From Paenibacillus xylanexedens (GTDB lineage: Bacteria > Bacillota > Bacilli > Paenibacillales > Paenibacillaceae), in contig NZ_CP018620.1 in the NCBI RefSeq assembly GCF_001908275.1, forward strand, positions 6,882,001 to 6,946,000: a stretch of DNA of 64,000 nucleotides. The letters are read 5' to 3'. Both the position numbers and the translations under genes were made by a program. Below the pieces are notes generated by a model. It had not been told where the DNA came from. It did no database searches and was given only the letters and a program-made list of their open reading frames with translations. Of this stretch, positions 1-8,983 are shown in pieces; positions within the stretch are counted from its first letter, which is position 1; the number at the start of each line of letters is the position of its first letter.

Positions 1-3000
1 CGGACCAAGTGCGGTACGCATCTGTTTTCGCCGGGAAACGAATTTCTTCGCTTTTGCCGGTCTGCTCGTAACCTAGAGCGAAATCCTCCATCAAAATGCG
101 CCAAGACACGCCATCTACCACGGCATGATGAACCGCGAGCAGCAAATGATCACCGTCCGCACACTGGAACAGTCCCGCCTTCATGAGGGGCCCGTTCTTC
201 AGATCGATGCCCGCTTGAATGTCCGTTGCCTTCGCTTCCACAGCCTGCGTGGGATTCTCCGTATCCTTGAAGTCGAACACGTCCAGCGTGAACAGCTCGT
301 CTTCCTGAATCGCGCGGGTCCGTGCGCTAAACCCTTGTTCCGTTTTGCGGAACACCATCCGTAAGGCGTCATGATGCTCGGCCAGCTTTTGCAGCACCTG
401 ACGTACCATCTCTTCGTCGAAGCGTTCCTTCCGGTACAGCATCACCGACTGGTTGAAATGATGCGGGTCCGCAAAGGAACTCTCGAAAAACCAATGCTGA
501 ATCGGCGTCAGCGCCGTTTCACCCGTAATTTCGCCTTGATCGATGGTACGTCCGATCGGTATCACATGCAGGCTAAGCTGTGAAATCGTCGGATATTTGA
601 ACAAATCCCGGATTTCCAGCTTGTACCCGGCTTGATGAAGCCGCGAAGATACTTGAATGGACTTGATCGAGTCTCCGCCCAGCTCGAAGAAATGATCCGT
701 TACCCCAACGCGATCGGCGTTCAATACCGCCTGCCACACATCGGCAAGCGTCCGCTCGGCTTCATTGCGTGGAGCTACGTACTCGCCGCCGGTCAGGGCG
801 TTTCCTTCCGGGGCAGGCAAAGCCTTGCGGTCGATTTTGTCGTTCGGCGTGAGCGGCATCTGCGGAAGCTGAACAAAATGTGCCGGAATCATGTAATTCG
901 GCAATTTTTGCGCCAGCGCGCTTCTCAGCTCGCCGAGCGTAAGAGGGAGACTAGCGACCAGGTAAGCGCACAGTTCTTGCCCACTTTTGCCTTCCCGCGC
1001 GATTACAATCGTCTCCTGCACCGAATCGATCTTCAGAAGCTGCTCTTCAATCTCACCGACCTCGATTCGGAATCCACGGATTTTCACCTGATGGTCGATC
1101 CGGCCCAAGTACTCCATATTACCGTCCGGCAGCCAGCGGGCGAGATCTCCTGTCCGGTAAAGGCGTTCTCCCGGCGCAAACGGATGTTCCACAAATTTCT
1201 CTGCCGTCAGTTCCGGTTGGTTCAGGTAACCTCTCGCAAGCCCCACGCCTGCCACGCACAGCTCGCCGTCCACCCCCGGAGGCACAAGTTGCAGGTGGGC
1301 ATCCAAAATAAAAATCTGATGATTAGCCAGCGGGCGCCCAATCGGAATGACTCTACGCTCCGGCTGTCGCTCATCCGCATCCCAAAGCGTCGTAACAATC
1401 GAAGCTTCGGTAGGCCCGTAAGCATTGAAATAGTGAACCTTCGCTTTCCACTGCTGCACGAATTCGGCCGATACCGCCGATCCTCCCGTTACAAGCTTTG
1501 TTAAGCTGGGAAGACGGTCCGGGTTCAAATGAGCGCTGTAAGTCGGGGGCAGAATCGCCGCCGTAATCGCATGCTCGTTCATATAACTCTCGAACAGACG
1601 AGTGTCGAGAATTGTCTCGGCCGTCGGGATGTACAAAGCCGCGCCAAAATAGAGTGCTTTGAAAACCTCCCAGCAGGATGCATCGAAGGACAAGCTCGCA
1701 AATTGAACGATCCGGTCATGCTCCGTAATGCCCAGCCTGTCTGCGAACATCAACTTCAAGCTGACCAAACCACGATGCTCCAGCATGACCCCTTTGGGTT
1801 TGCCCGTTGTACCTGACGTATAAATGACATAAGCAAGATCGTGTGGACCACTGGCCGCCTCCAGGTTCGAGCCATCATCGCTATAGGCCTGCTTGTCATC
1901 TAGCGCCAATACGGTCCCTTCGAACGGGACTTGCTGTAACAGCTCTCTTTGAGTCAGTAGCAGCTGCGCGTTCGAGTTCTCCAGAATGTAGCGGATACGT
2001 TCTTCCGGGTACTCCGGGTCGATCGGCACGTAGGCACCGCCAGCTTTCAGAACCGCCAGAATGCCAATGACCGTCTCCAGCGATCTCCTAACCATCAAGC
2101 CTACCAACTGATTGGGTAGCACACCGACCGATCGTAGCGTACGCGCCAGCTGGTTCGCCCGTTCGTTCAACTCTGCGTATGAAAGCCGCTGCCCCTCAAA
2201 GACAACCGCCGTCGCCTCGGGCACACGCTTCGCTTGCTCCTCCACAAGCTGATGAATCGTCCGATCACGAGGATAGTCCTTCTCGGTATCGTTGAAGCTT
2301 TGTATTAATTGAAATTTTTCGTCCTCCGACAGCATGTCCGCTCGTACGATGTCCAGCTCCAGCTCATGAAGCCCGACAGACAGCAGGCGATTCAGATGGC
2401 CGACGACCCGATTCATGAACTCGGAGTCATATAAGTGCTCGTTATATGACAGCGCTAGCTGTATCGTCCCGCCGGTTAAACTGAATTCAAACGAACAGTC
2501 TGTGACCACGTTTTTCCTAATTTCGTCCAGATGCAGCTCCTTAAGGGATACTAGCGTATGGACGAAGGGTATCCCTTCTGCATATTGCAGATCCAGCTTC
2601 TCCGTCATTTTCAAGAACGGAATATGTTGATGTTGAATGGCTTCCGGCAAGGAAGTCCTCAGTTCGCTCAGAAGCGTCTTAAAAGTTGCCCCCACCGAAA
2701 ACGAGTTTTTCAAAATGACCGTATGATTAACGGATCGACGCGTCTCCCCCTTTTTTGGCACAACCGGCATGCCGACCAGAATGTCTGAAGCACCTATATA
2801 TTTATGCAAGAGTGCCTGAACACCGGCGAGCAAAATCATAAAAGCAGCCAGCGGAGCACCCTTGCTCATTTGAAGGACCCGCTGCGCCGCTTCCTCCGAA
2901 AGCGAACCGCCAACGGTTTTCACATTGGGCACCAGGGAGTTTGGAGCCTTGCTGTAAGGCAACCGCGTCAAGGTATAATCGTCAATACCGAATTTTTCGT

Positions 3001-3031
3001 TCCAAAACAACGTTTCTTTTTCAAAAGCCAT
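1..3031 (-). CDS. Nonribosomal peptide synthetase, first module (C-terminal part off window)
   Basis: Large modular enzyme that would activate one amino acid as an aminoacyl-AMP, load it on a carrier domain and epimerize it to the D form. The reading frame is open from 3031 to the window edge (about 1010 codons). Residues 1-255 are only the C-terminal half of a condensation domain (no HHxxxDG active site). The adenylation domain follows: YTSGTTGKPKG near 402, FDASCWEVF near 448, NAYGPTE near 535, YRTGDLARW, and NDKIDRK as the A10 motif. The carrier domain has LGGDS near 783. An epimerization domain starts with LTPIQHWFF and has HHAVVDGVSW near 967. Aligning to GrsA by eye gives specificity residues D-A-W-I-V-G-A-I-V-K, resembling Phe- or Leu-type codes. 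The start ATG has GAGGGG about 10 nt upstream; an in-frame ATG at 3124 has no ribosome site. EctB lies upstream, so a Dab-containing lipopeptide is inferred. Confidence 0.9.
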   Translation of the reverse strand, partial: MAFEKETLFWNEKFGIDDYTLTRLPYSKAPNSLVPNVKTVGGSLSEEAAQRVLQMSKGAPLAAFMILLAGVQALLHKYIGASDILVGMPVVPKKGETRRSVNHTVILKNSFSVGATFKTLLSELRTSLPEAIQHQHIPFLKMTEKLDLQYAEGIPFVHTLVSLKELHLDEIRKNVVTDCSFEFSLTGGTIQLALSYNEHLYDSEFMNRVVGHLNRLLSVGLHELELDIVRADMLSEDEKFQLIQSFNDTEKDYPRDRTIHQLVEEQAKRVPEATAVVFEGQRLSYAELNERANQLARTLRSVGVLPNQLVGLMVRRSLETVIGILAVLKAGGAYVPIDPEYPEERIRYILENSNAQLLLTQRELLQQVPFEGTVLALDDKQAYSDDGSNLEAASGPHDLAYVIYTSGTTGKPKGVMLEHRGLVSLKLMFADRLGITEHDRIVQFASLSFDASCWEVFKALYFGAALYIPTAETILDTRLFESYMNEHAITAAILPPTYSAHLNPDRLPSLTKLVTGGSAVSAEFVQQWKAKVHYFNAYGPTEASIVTTLWDADERQPERRVIPIGRPLANHQIFILDAHLQLVPPGVDGELCVAGVGLARGYLNQPELTAEKFVEHPFAPGERLYRTGDLARWLPDGNMEYLGRIDHQVKIRGFRIEVGEIEEQLLKIDSVQETIVIAREGKSGQELCAYLVASLPLTLGELRSALAQKLPNYMIPAHFVQLPQMPLTPNDKIDRKALPAPEGNALTGGEYVAPRNEAERTLADVWQAVLNADRVGVTDHFFELGGDSIKSIQVSSRLHQAGYKLEIRDLFKYPTISQLSLHVIPIGRTIDQGEITGETALTPIQHWFFESSFADPHHFNQSVMLYRKERFDEEMVRQVLQKLAEHHDALRMVFRKTEQGFSARTRAIQEDELFTLDVFDFKDTENPTQAVEAKATDIQAGIDLKNGPLMKAGLFQCADGDHLLLAVHHAVVDGVSWRILMEDFALGYEQTGKSEEIRFPAKTDAYRTWS

Positions 3032-3812
3032 CTGGATCGTTCCCCTCTCTTCATCGGTAAAAGCAATCCGGCGGAGCATATGCCGAAGCAACGCTCCAGC
3101 CTCGCTCCTCTCTTTTTCAAACATCTGACAACAATATCAATGGCTTGCGCAACGTCACGCTTCGATTGCCCGGTTGATCGCATGCGGCAATCCTCTGCCT
3201 AGCAGCTGTACCGCTCGGCTCCCATGCGTTAAGGACAACAAACATCGTTCTACGCAAGAGATGCGGCTGCTTCGGACTCCTCTGCTTCAATATGATTGCC
3301 GCGGACGAGCCACCTGAAGACGGGATTTGGTTTAACATGGGTTTCGGAATTGGATTTGGGGATAGACGACAAGGAATGTTCCTCCTGTCGATGTAAGGCT
3401 TGCCGCAGGGTTCCGGCCGACCAGCAGGAAGTCGACCGTACCTCCTGATTTGGCACCCGAGCTGCCTTTGACGAAGCCTATGTTTAAGGGGTATTGATAC
3501 ACTCTATGTACGATTTGATTATTCCCCCACAGCCCTGGTGTGGATAAGTAAAGATTCGGCTGCGGGGTAGTGAGCTTTTCCTAACGATTAAATTTAACGA
3601 GGGCACTGCATGAGACTCAAGGAATGCTCCGTATAGCATGAACGGGACTGCCCTTGGATTGCGGAGAATTCCATGCTGATTGACGTTACCGCAGGAGCAT
3701 AAGGAGAAAGTCTTCCACTTAGTTGAAAGCGCTACCTTAACATCAAGTCCGCACGCCCTCCGGAAGGCACTTTCATGCCTCTTGCCGGGGGCGGCCATCG
3801 GCTTGGCCAAGC
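3032..3812. other. Gene-poor stretch between NRPS and ectB
   Basis: About 780 bp with no convincing gene in either strand. On the minus strand several short open stretches in different frames give protein-like composition but no recognisable motif, and the missing N-terminal half of the NRPS condensation domain (with HHxxxDG) is not found in any frame. The part between about 3480 and 3810 has several short complementary segments (for example GGGCA with TGCCC, and GCGG with CCGC, in the minus sense) and may be a structured-RNA or mobile-element relic. This is a weak reading. Confidence 0.4.
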
Positions 3813-5138
3813 CTAGGTCGTTACTAGCAAATCCTTGGTCTCCTGAGAGATTACCCGCTGCATACTGGACTTGATAATGTCGCAGCCGGCGGCCAGATGC
3901 TCCATCGAGACGGTCAGCGGAGGCATGATCTTCAACACACAGTCTCCTCTGCCGGCTCTTTCAATGATGAGCCCGTTCTCGAAGCTGATATCCGTCACCC
4001 GCTTCGCCCCGGCTTCATCCATGAACCCCGAGACGTCAATGCCCCAGATCAGGCCGAGTCCGCGGATGGCGATGGACGGATGCAGAGGCTTGATTTCTTG
4101 ATCAAGGAACGAGCGCACATATTCTTCCTTCTGCTTCACCTGAGCTTCCAGTTCGGTTCTGTCCCGGAACTCGAGAGCAGCCTTCGCGGCTACAAAAGCC
4201 AGCTGGTTGCCGCGGAAGGTGCCGTTGTGCTCGCCCGGCGTCCAGATATCCAGTTCGGGCTTCAGCAGCAGGAGGGACATTGGCAGGCCGTACCCGCTGA
4301 TCGACTTCGACAGGGTAATGAGATCCGGCTCGATCCCCGCACGTTCGAAGGAGAAGAATTCGCCTGTCCGGCCGCATCCTACTTGAATCTCGTCTGTAAT
4401 GAGCAGAATATCGTGCCTGCGGCAAAGCTGCTGCAGCTCACGTAGCCACTGCGCGTCGACAACGTGAATTCCGCCTTCGGCTTGTACCGTTTCAAGCAGG
4501 ATCGCGGCCGGCTTGTCGATTCCGGAGTGCGAATCAGTCAGGATATTCTCGATATAACCGAGCGTATCCATTTCTGCGAAAGCCCCGCTCGGGTGAGGCA
4601 TGAACGTAACTCCGTCCAGAGGAAGCCCCGCCCCTTCTCTCATGGACTTGGAGCTTGTCGCCGACAGACTGCCGAGCGACATGCCGTGGAAGCCACCCAT
4701 GAATGCGAATATTCCACTTCTCTTCTTCGCCTTGCGTGCGAGCTTCAGGGCCGCTTCCACCGCATTCGTCCCTGTTGGACCGCAGAATTGAAGCTTGTAA
4801 TTCAGCTTCTTCGGCTCCAGGATCCGCTCGGAGAAGCTCTGGATGAATTCACGCTTGGCCATTGTATACATATCCAGACCGTGCATAATCCGGTCGGAGG
4901 TCAAGTAATCGAGAACCCGGTCCTTAATATAATCGTTGTTATGGCCGTAATTGAGTGCCCCGGCACCTGCAAAGAAATCAATATATGCTCTTCCGTCCTC
5001 AGAATATAAAAGGTCTCCCTTGGCCCGGTCGAATACCACCGGAAAGCTTCTGCAGTAAGATCTTACGTTAGATTCCAGCTTTTCAAAAATGCTCACTCGC
5101 TTCATCCTCCATCGGAATTGGGATAAGGTTGGCTCCAT
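3813..5138 (-). CDS. ectB: Diaminobutyrate--2-oxoglutarate aminotransferase (EctB type)
   Basis: Class III PLP-dependent aminotransferase, 441 aa, predicted to convert aspartate semialdehyde plus glutamate to L-2,4-diaminobutyrate. The region from MKRVSIFEKLESNVR onward has the typical EctB start, followed by GPTGTNAVEAALKLA, FHGMSLGSL, the PLP-contacting ITDEIQVGCGRTG and the Schiff-base lysine in TLSKSISGYG. The start at 5138 is preferred over the inner ATG at 5105 because AAGGAAGG lies 9 nt before it, whereas the inner one has GGAGG touching the ATG. No ectA or ectC is present nearby, so it is unlikely to serve ectoine synthesis. Its position upstream of an NRPS on the same strand suggests it supplies Dab for a lipopeptide. 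That role is inferred; the enzyme family is clear. Confidence 0.9.
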   Translation of the reverse strand: MEPTLSQFRWRMKRVSIFEKLESNVRSYCRSFPVVFDRAKGDLLYSEDGRAYIDFFAGAGALNYGHNNDYIKDRVLDYLTSDRIMHGLDMYTMAKREFIQSFSERILEPKKLNYKLQFCGPTGTNAVEAALKLARKAKKRSGIFAFMGGFHGMSLGSLSATSSKSMREGAGLPLDGVTFMPHPSGAFAEMDTLGYIENILTDSHSGIDKPAAILLETVQAEGGIHVVDAQWLRELQQLCRRHDILLITDEIQVGCGRTGEFFSFERAGIEPDLITLSKSISGYGLPMSLLLLKPELDIWTPGEHNGTFRGNQLAFVAAKAALEFRDRTELEAQVKQKEEYVRSFLDQEIKPLHPSIAIRGLGLIWGIDVSGFMDEAGAKRVTDISFENGLIIERAGRGDCVLKIMPPLTVSMEHLAAGCDIIKSSMQRVISQETKDLLVTT

Positions 5139-5180
5139 CTTTCTGAACCTTCCTTTCTAAACCTTCTGACGTCATGGAGC

Positions 5181-5209
5181 AACATATTCTAGGCTGTCAT
5201 TTTCCACAA
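5181..5209 (-). promoter_or_regulatory. Candidate sigma-A promoter for ectB
   Basis: Minus-strand -35 TTGTGG (5209-5204), a 17-bp spacer and -10 TATGTT (5186-5181), about 40 bp before the ectB start. The hexamers are imperfect, so this is only a candidate. Confidence 0.35.
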
Positions 5210-5639
5210 TTGTTGGTCCCCACATGCCGGCTTGTTGGTAAGCCAGTATACTGGTCTCTCGCACACAGCTTGGATGGGTATAAAAAACCCTACAATTCCA
5301 TTTATTAGAATAATAGGGAATAAGACCTAGGTTGAATTATATCAAAATTTACAAGAATGTATAGTGAAATTTTTGTTAAATATAGTCATTATATTGTTAA
5401 ATTTGGTTCATAAAACATTATATGTTAACATTTTTCGTTAAAAATAGTGAATGGAGAAGAAACCTTGGGCATGATTTGACATCAATCAAGGAATTCGACG
5501 AGTGTTGACATTCAGTCATTTAACAGGTAAATTTGGTATATATTCCCTTTAAATATTCTTTGCCGGTGCTCCGATTCCTTGCACTTTGTAATAACTTAAC
5601 ATGATTACCTGACCAATTTCTGAAAGCCTGGCTGGAAAC
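5210..5639. other. AT-rich non-coding stretch upstream of ectB
   Basis: AT-rich DNA without a believable gene. It holds one plus-strand promoter-like pair, TTGACA near 5504 and TAAATT 17 bp later, which points to no plus-strand gene and would read into the intron-like remnant from the opposite side. Confidence 0.4.
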
Positions 5640-5943
5640 TGGCCACAGCGTCCGCACGGATGGTAGCCGACATCGTTTTGTATCACGCCTTCTTCTCTGC
5701 GCCTCTGTTAGAGTAAAGGGTAAATATATTCTGCTCCTCTTCATCAAACCGTACGTGAGGTTTGCCCTTATACGCTTTCCAATGTCCTTCACTCATTTAC
5801 ATGCAGATTACAATAGCGTTCTGAATCCAAGTTGAACGGACAATGATTTCACTTCGTGTAATAAGCTTCTTCATAGCGCATTGTTGCTTCTTGCCATACC
5901 ATTTTGTGAGTTGCTGAAAGATGCACCAGTCACGTTCAGTCAT
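5640..5943 (-). mobile_element. Probable group II intron 3' remnant
   Basis: On the minus strand the stretch around 5700-5785 reads GGAAAGCGTATAAGGGC, then AAACCTCACGTACGGTTTG and ATGAAGAGGAGC. This matches the pattern I know from the end of domain IV in Firmicute group II introns, just after the reverse-transcriptase gene (a GGTTTGATGAGGAGG-like tract followed by a ...TTTACTCTA tract). Just upstream, a 48-codon frame (5943-5797) reads MTERDWCIFQQLTKWYGKK and could be the degenerate tail of the maturase. No intact reverse transcriptase or domain I is present. The call is by memory of the family pattern and should be treated as tentative. Confidence 0.4.
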
Positions 5944-6178
5944 CTTCCTTTACCATTCAAATGATCTTTTATGCCCGATCCGCATCCTTCTTGGGGATAT
6001 ATTTGCACTTACGAGTTGCGAATGTTAATGACTCTCTTTAAGAAGTTGATTACATTCGTGCTCGAAGAATATTTCAAATGTGAGAATTACAAAAAGGTAC
6101 TCATCCTAAGGTACTTTATAATCTGGTGGATTTTCGTTCAATGAATGACCGCAATTTACAATGCAAAAACACAAATAA
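5944..6178. other. Non-coding stretch, nothing recognised
   Basis: No gene, repeat or regulatory motif recognised between the intron-like remnant and the terminators downstream of glmS. Confidence 0.4.
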
Positions 6179-6203
6179 GGTGGTTCTAATATTTAGAACC
6201 ACC
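6179..6203 (-). terminator. Hairpin downstream of glmS (distal)
   Basis: Near-perfect inverted repeat GGTGGTTCTAA / TTAGAACCACC. In the minus direction it is followed by TTATTTGTGTTTTT. It is a second, backup terminator for the glmS transcript. Confidence 0.55.
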
Positions 6204-6214
6204 CTACTGAAACA

Positions 6215-6249
6215 TCAAAAAAGTCCTGATGACTTAGAGTCATCAGGAC
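6215..6249 (-). terminator. Rho-independent terminator of glmS
   Basis: Perfect 12-bp stem GTCCTGATGACT / AGTCATCAGGAC with a 3-nt loop, followed by TTTTTT in the minus direction, about 150 bp after the glmS stop. Confidence 0.8.
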
Positions 6250-6400
6250 CATTATTTTGTTCATACTGTATTAGTTTACTGAATCTATTGATTAACCCGT
6301 TATCCATGTCATTGGATAATAGTTCGTGTAGTTCCATACTTTTGTTAATGGTTCTACACTTATTTATCACTAGACAATAAACTAATTTGTACAGAATACC

Positions 6401-8233
6401 TTACTCAACCGTTACACTTTTCGCAAGGTTACGTGGTTTATCCACATCATGACCCAGTGCCAGGGAAGCATAGTATGCCAGCAATTGCAGTGCAACTACA
6501 GACAGGGCCGGGCTCAAGAGTGGCAGCGTCTTAGGAATTGCAAACGCTTGGTCTACGGATTTCAGCAATGGTGCTACGTGCTCTTCATACGTAATTGCCA
6601 ATACATCTGCGCCACGTGCTTTTACTTCCTTAATGTTGCTCACTGTTTTCTCAAGTACGTTTTCCTGCGTTGCCAAGGCAATAACAGGGATACCGTCTTC
6701 GATCAATGCAAGCGTACCATGTTTCAACTCACCCGCAGCATACGCCTCGGAGTGAATATAAGAGATCTCTTTCAGCTTCAAAGATCCTTCTTGAGCTACT
6801 GCATAGTCAAGACCACGGCCAATGAAGAAGAGATGTTCATGTTTGGAGATTTGCTCTGCATATCCTTTGATTGCTTCCGCTTGCTCCAACATGGATTCCA
6901 CTTGCTCAGGCAATGCTTGCATCGCTGCCAGCGTGTGTTCAATCTCTTCTGCAGATTGAGTACCACGAACTTGTGCAAGGTACAGACCCAGCAAGTTGAA
7001 CGCGATCAATTGCGAAGTATACGCTTTGGTAGAAGCTACTGCAATTTCAGGACCTGCCAATGTTGCGATAACATCATCTGCATCACGTGCAATCGAGCTG
7101 CCCACTACGTTTGTGATTGCCAGTACATGTGCACCATTGGATTGTGCTTCACGCAATGCAGCAAGCGTATCGGCAGTTTCACCGGATTGGCTCACTACGA
7201 TTACAAGTGTATCTTTGTGCACGATTGGGGAACGGTAACGGTACTCGGAAGCCACATCTGTTTCAACCGGAATACGTACCAATTGCTCAATCACTGTACG
7301 TCCAACCAGACCTGCATGGTACGCTGTACCACATGCAATGATTTGAACGTTACGGATATTTTTAATTTGTTCTTCAGTCATTTTCAACTCAGGAAGTTGA
7401 ACTTTTTTGCCTTCATTATCGATGCGACCCAGCATAGTATCACGATATGCTTTTGGTTGCTCATGAATTTCTTTCAGCATGAAGTGCTCAAATCCGCCTT
7501 TTTCTGCGGTTACAGCATCCCAATCGACACGAATCATTTCCCGAGAAATAAAGTTGCCTTCAATCGTCATCAATTCGACAGCATCATGTGTCAATACAGC
7601 CATTTCACCATCATTCAGAATGTACACGTTACGTGTATGTTCCAGAATTGCTGGGATGTCGGAACCAATGAAGTTCTCGCCTTCACCAATACCAATAATC
7701 AATGGGCTTGCTTGACGCACAGCTACGAGTTTCTCAGGCTCATGCTCTGTCAATACACCCAGTGCAAATGCGCCACGCAACAACGTGATCACTTTTTGTA
7801 CTGTTTTGACGATATCACCATTGTATTCACGTGCGATCAGGTGAGAGATAACCTCAGTATCTGTCTCGGAAGTGAACGTGTGACCTTGAGCCATCAATTC
7901 ATCCTTCAGGTCCAGGTAGTTCTCAATAATACCGTTATGCACAACAGAGAACTTCTGGCTTCCATCCGTGTGTGGATGAGAGTTCTCATCCGATGGTTTA
8001 CCATGAGTTGCCCAACGTGTGTGTCCGATTCCGGCATTACCTACCAGTGGTGCACCATCCAGCTTGGCTTCAAGGTTCGCAAGACGACCAAGAGCTTTCG
8101 TGATTTGCAGACCTTCCGGTGTGAATACTGCGATACCTGCAGAATCATAACCACGATACTCGAGTTTCTTCAATCCTTCGACCAATACCGACTGAGTGTT
8201 CTTATTACCAATATATCCAACAATACCGCACAT
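6401..8233 (-). CDS. glmS: Glucosamine-fructose-6-phosphate aminotransferase
   Basis: Makes glucosamine-6-phosphate from fructose-6-phosphate and glutamine, the first committed step to UDP-GlcNAc, peptidoglycan and teichoic acids. It has 610 aa, the normal length. The N-terminal class II glutaminase domain begins MCGIVGYIG, with Cys2 as nucleophile, and contains the GHTRWATHG motif. Two SIS isomerase domains follow (VIACGTAYHAG and VSQSGETADTLAALR), and the C-terminus ends DKPRNLAKSVTVE as in the family. GGAGG lies 11 nt before the start. It is probably a monocistronic unit: its own promoter (8758-8786), a leader ribozyme (about 8494-8701) and terminators at 6179-6249. Regulation by GlcN6P-triggered self-cleavage of the leader follows from the ribozyme. 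Confidence 0.98.
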   Translation of the reverse strand: MCGIVGYIGNKNTQSVLVEGLKKLEYRGYDSAGIAVFTPEGLQITKALGRLANLEAKLDGAPLVGNAGIGHTRWATHGKPSDENSHPHTDGSQKFSVVHNGIIENYLDLKDELMAQGHTFTSETDTEVISHLIAREYNGDIVKTVQKVITLLRGAFALGVLTEHEPEKLVAVRQASPLIIGIGEGENFIGSDIPAILEHTRNVYILNDGEMAVLTHDAVELMTIEGNFISREMIRVDWDAVTAEKGGFEHFMLKEIHEQPKAYRDTMLGRIDNEGKKVQLPELKMTEEQIKNIRNVQIIACGTAYHAGLVGRTVIEQLVRIPVETDVASEYRYRSPIVHKDTLVIVVSQSGETADTLAALREAQSNGAHVLAITNVVGSSIARDADDVIATLAGPEIAVASTKAYTSQLIAFNLLGLYLAQVRGTQSAEEIEHTLAAMQALPEQVESMLEQAEAIKGYAEQISKHEHLFFIGRGLDYAVAQEGSLKLKEISYIHSEAYAAGELKHGTLALIEDGIPVIALATQENVLEKTVSNIKEVKARGADVLAITYEEHVAPLLKSVDQAFAIPKTLPLLSPALSVVALQLLAYYASLALGHDVDKPRNLAKSVTVE

Positions 8234-8493
8234 AATTTATTTCCTCCGTTTGTATATGAATACTGTGTCACGAAGAGAAACAGGCAGAGGCGGCACATCG
8301 GAAAAATGAGTGATTGCCTAGCGTTTCATGAATACTTGGTACTTATTCAATTATCAATGATCAGAGCGACCTCGTGTCGCCCCGCTGTCATCATAAGCTG
8401 TTATGAATGCAATCATGAATGTACATCATTTTCCCGTCCGCGTACTGTTTACGCTCTTCACGCACATTCATTTGAATTTTAGTTTAACTCTTG

Positions 8494-8701
8494 CACCTGC
8501 ACCGGCGCGTTGTGTGGACAGTCACCTATCCATTTTCCGCAATCCGGTTTACGGCTCTGGTGCTTCACCGGGAGGTCCCCGCCGAACAATCCGAACACCT
8601 CCACCTCGTCAGCTTGATTGCCGTTGATCTTAATCAGCCGTTCTTCAACCTAGAAGAAATCCTGATCAACATCATCCCGCGCAACTCCAAGCTCTGGCGC
8701 T
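8494..8701 (-). ncRNA. glmS ribozyme: glmS ribozyme (GlcN6P-activated riboswitch)
   Basis: The minus-strand leader of glmS carries the conserved core. The cleavage site is A|GCGCCAGAGC at 8701/8700. Further along are GCTGACGAGGTGGAGG, TCGGCGGGGACCTCCCGG and AGAGCCGTAAACCGG, then a hairpin GGATAGGTGACTGTCC. These match the order and sequence of the Bacillus glmS ribozyme elements P1 to P4. Binding of glucosamine-6-phosphate causes self-cleavage and decay of the glmS mRNA. About 260 nt separate the ribozyme 3' end from the glmS start, a long gap. The exact 3' boundary is estimated. Confidence 0.92.
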
Positions 8702-8757
8702 TGTATAACTGTAACCTTACGTTCCTCACTTTCTGTGTCTGAATGACGACTCCACTC

Positions 8758-8786
8758 ATTATATGCACGTCAGGTCCATTTTGCAA
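8758..8786 (-). promoter_or_regulatory. glmS promoter (sigma-A type)
   Basis: Minus-strand TTGCAA (8786-8781), exactly 17 bp, then TATAAT (8763-8758). This places the transcript start near 8750, about 50 nt before the ribozyme cleavage site. Confidence 0.8.
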
Positions 8787-8983
8787 TGGAGCAAAGTACC
8801 TGTGACAATTTTAGCATATTTACCTACAATCCCGACCGGATAAACGGAACTATGGTCTCATCAGGCCGGGACGCAGGAATATCCATACATAAAGTCCTAA
8901 ATCATGTTATATTAAGCCTCGTTCTACACAACAATTCCCTTAAGAAAAGTATATGCAGAAGGTATCTCTTACATCTTCCAGTC

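Noticed and set aside
5504..5540. Plus-strand promoter TTGACA-17-TAAATT
   Set aside because: No plus-strand gene follows; probably chance in AT-rich DNA.
6449..8482. Long plus-strand open frame (677 codons) opposite glmS
   Set aside because: Cys/Phe/His-rich composition typical of antisense shadows, no ribosome site, no motif; glmS on the minus strand is certain.
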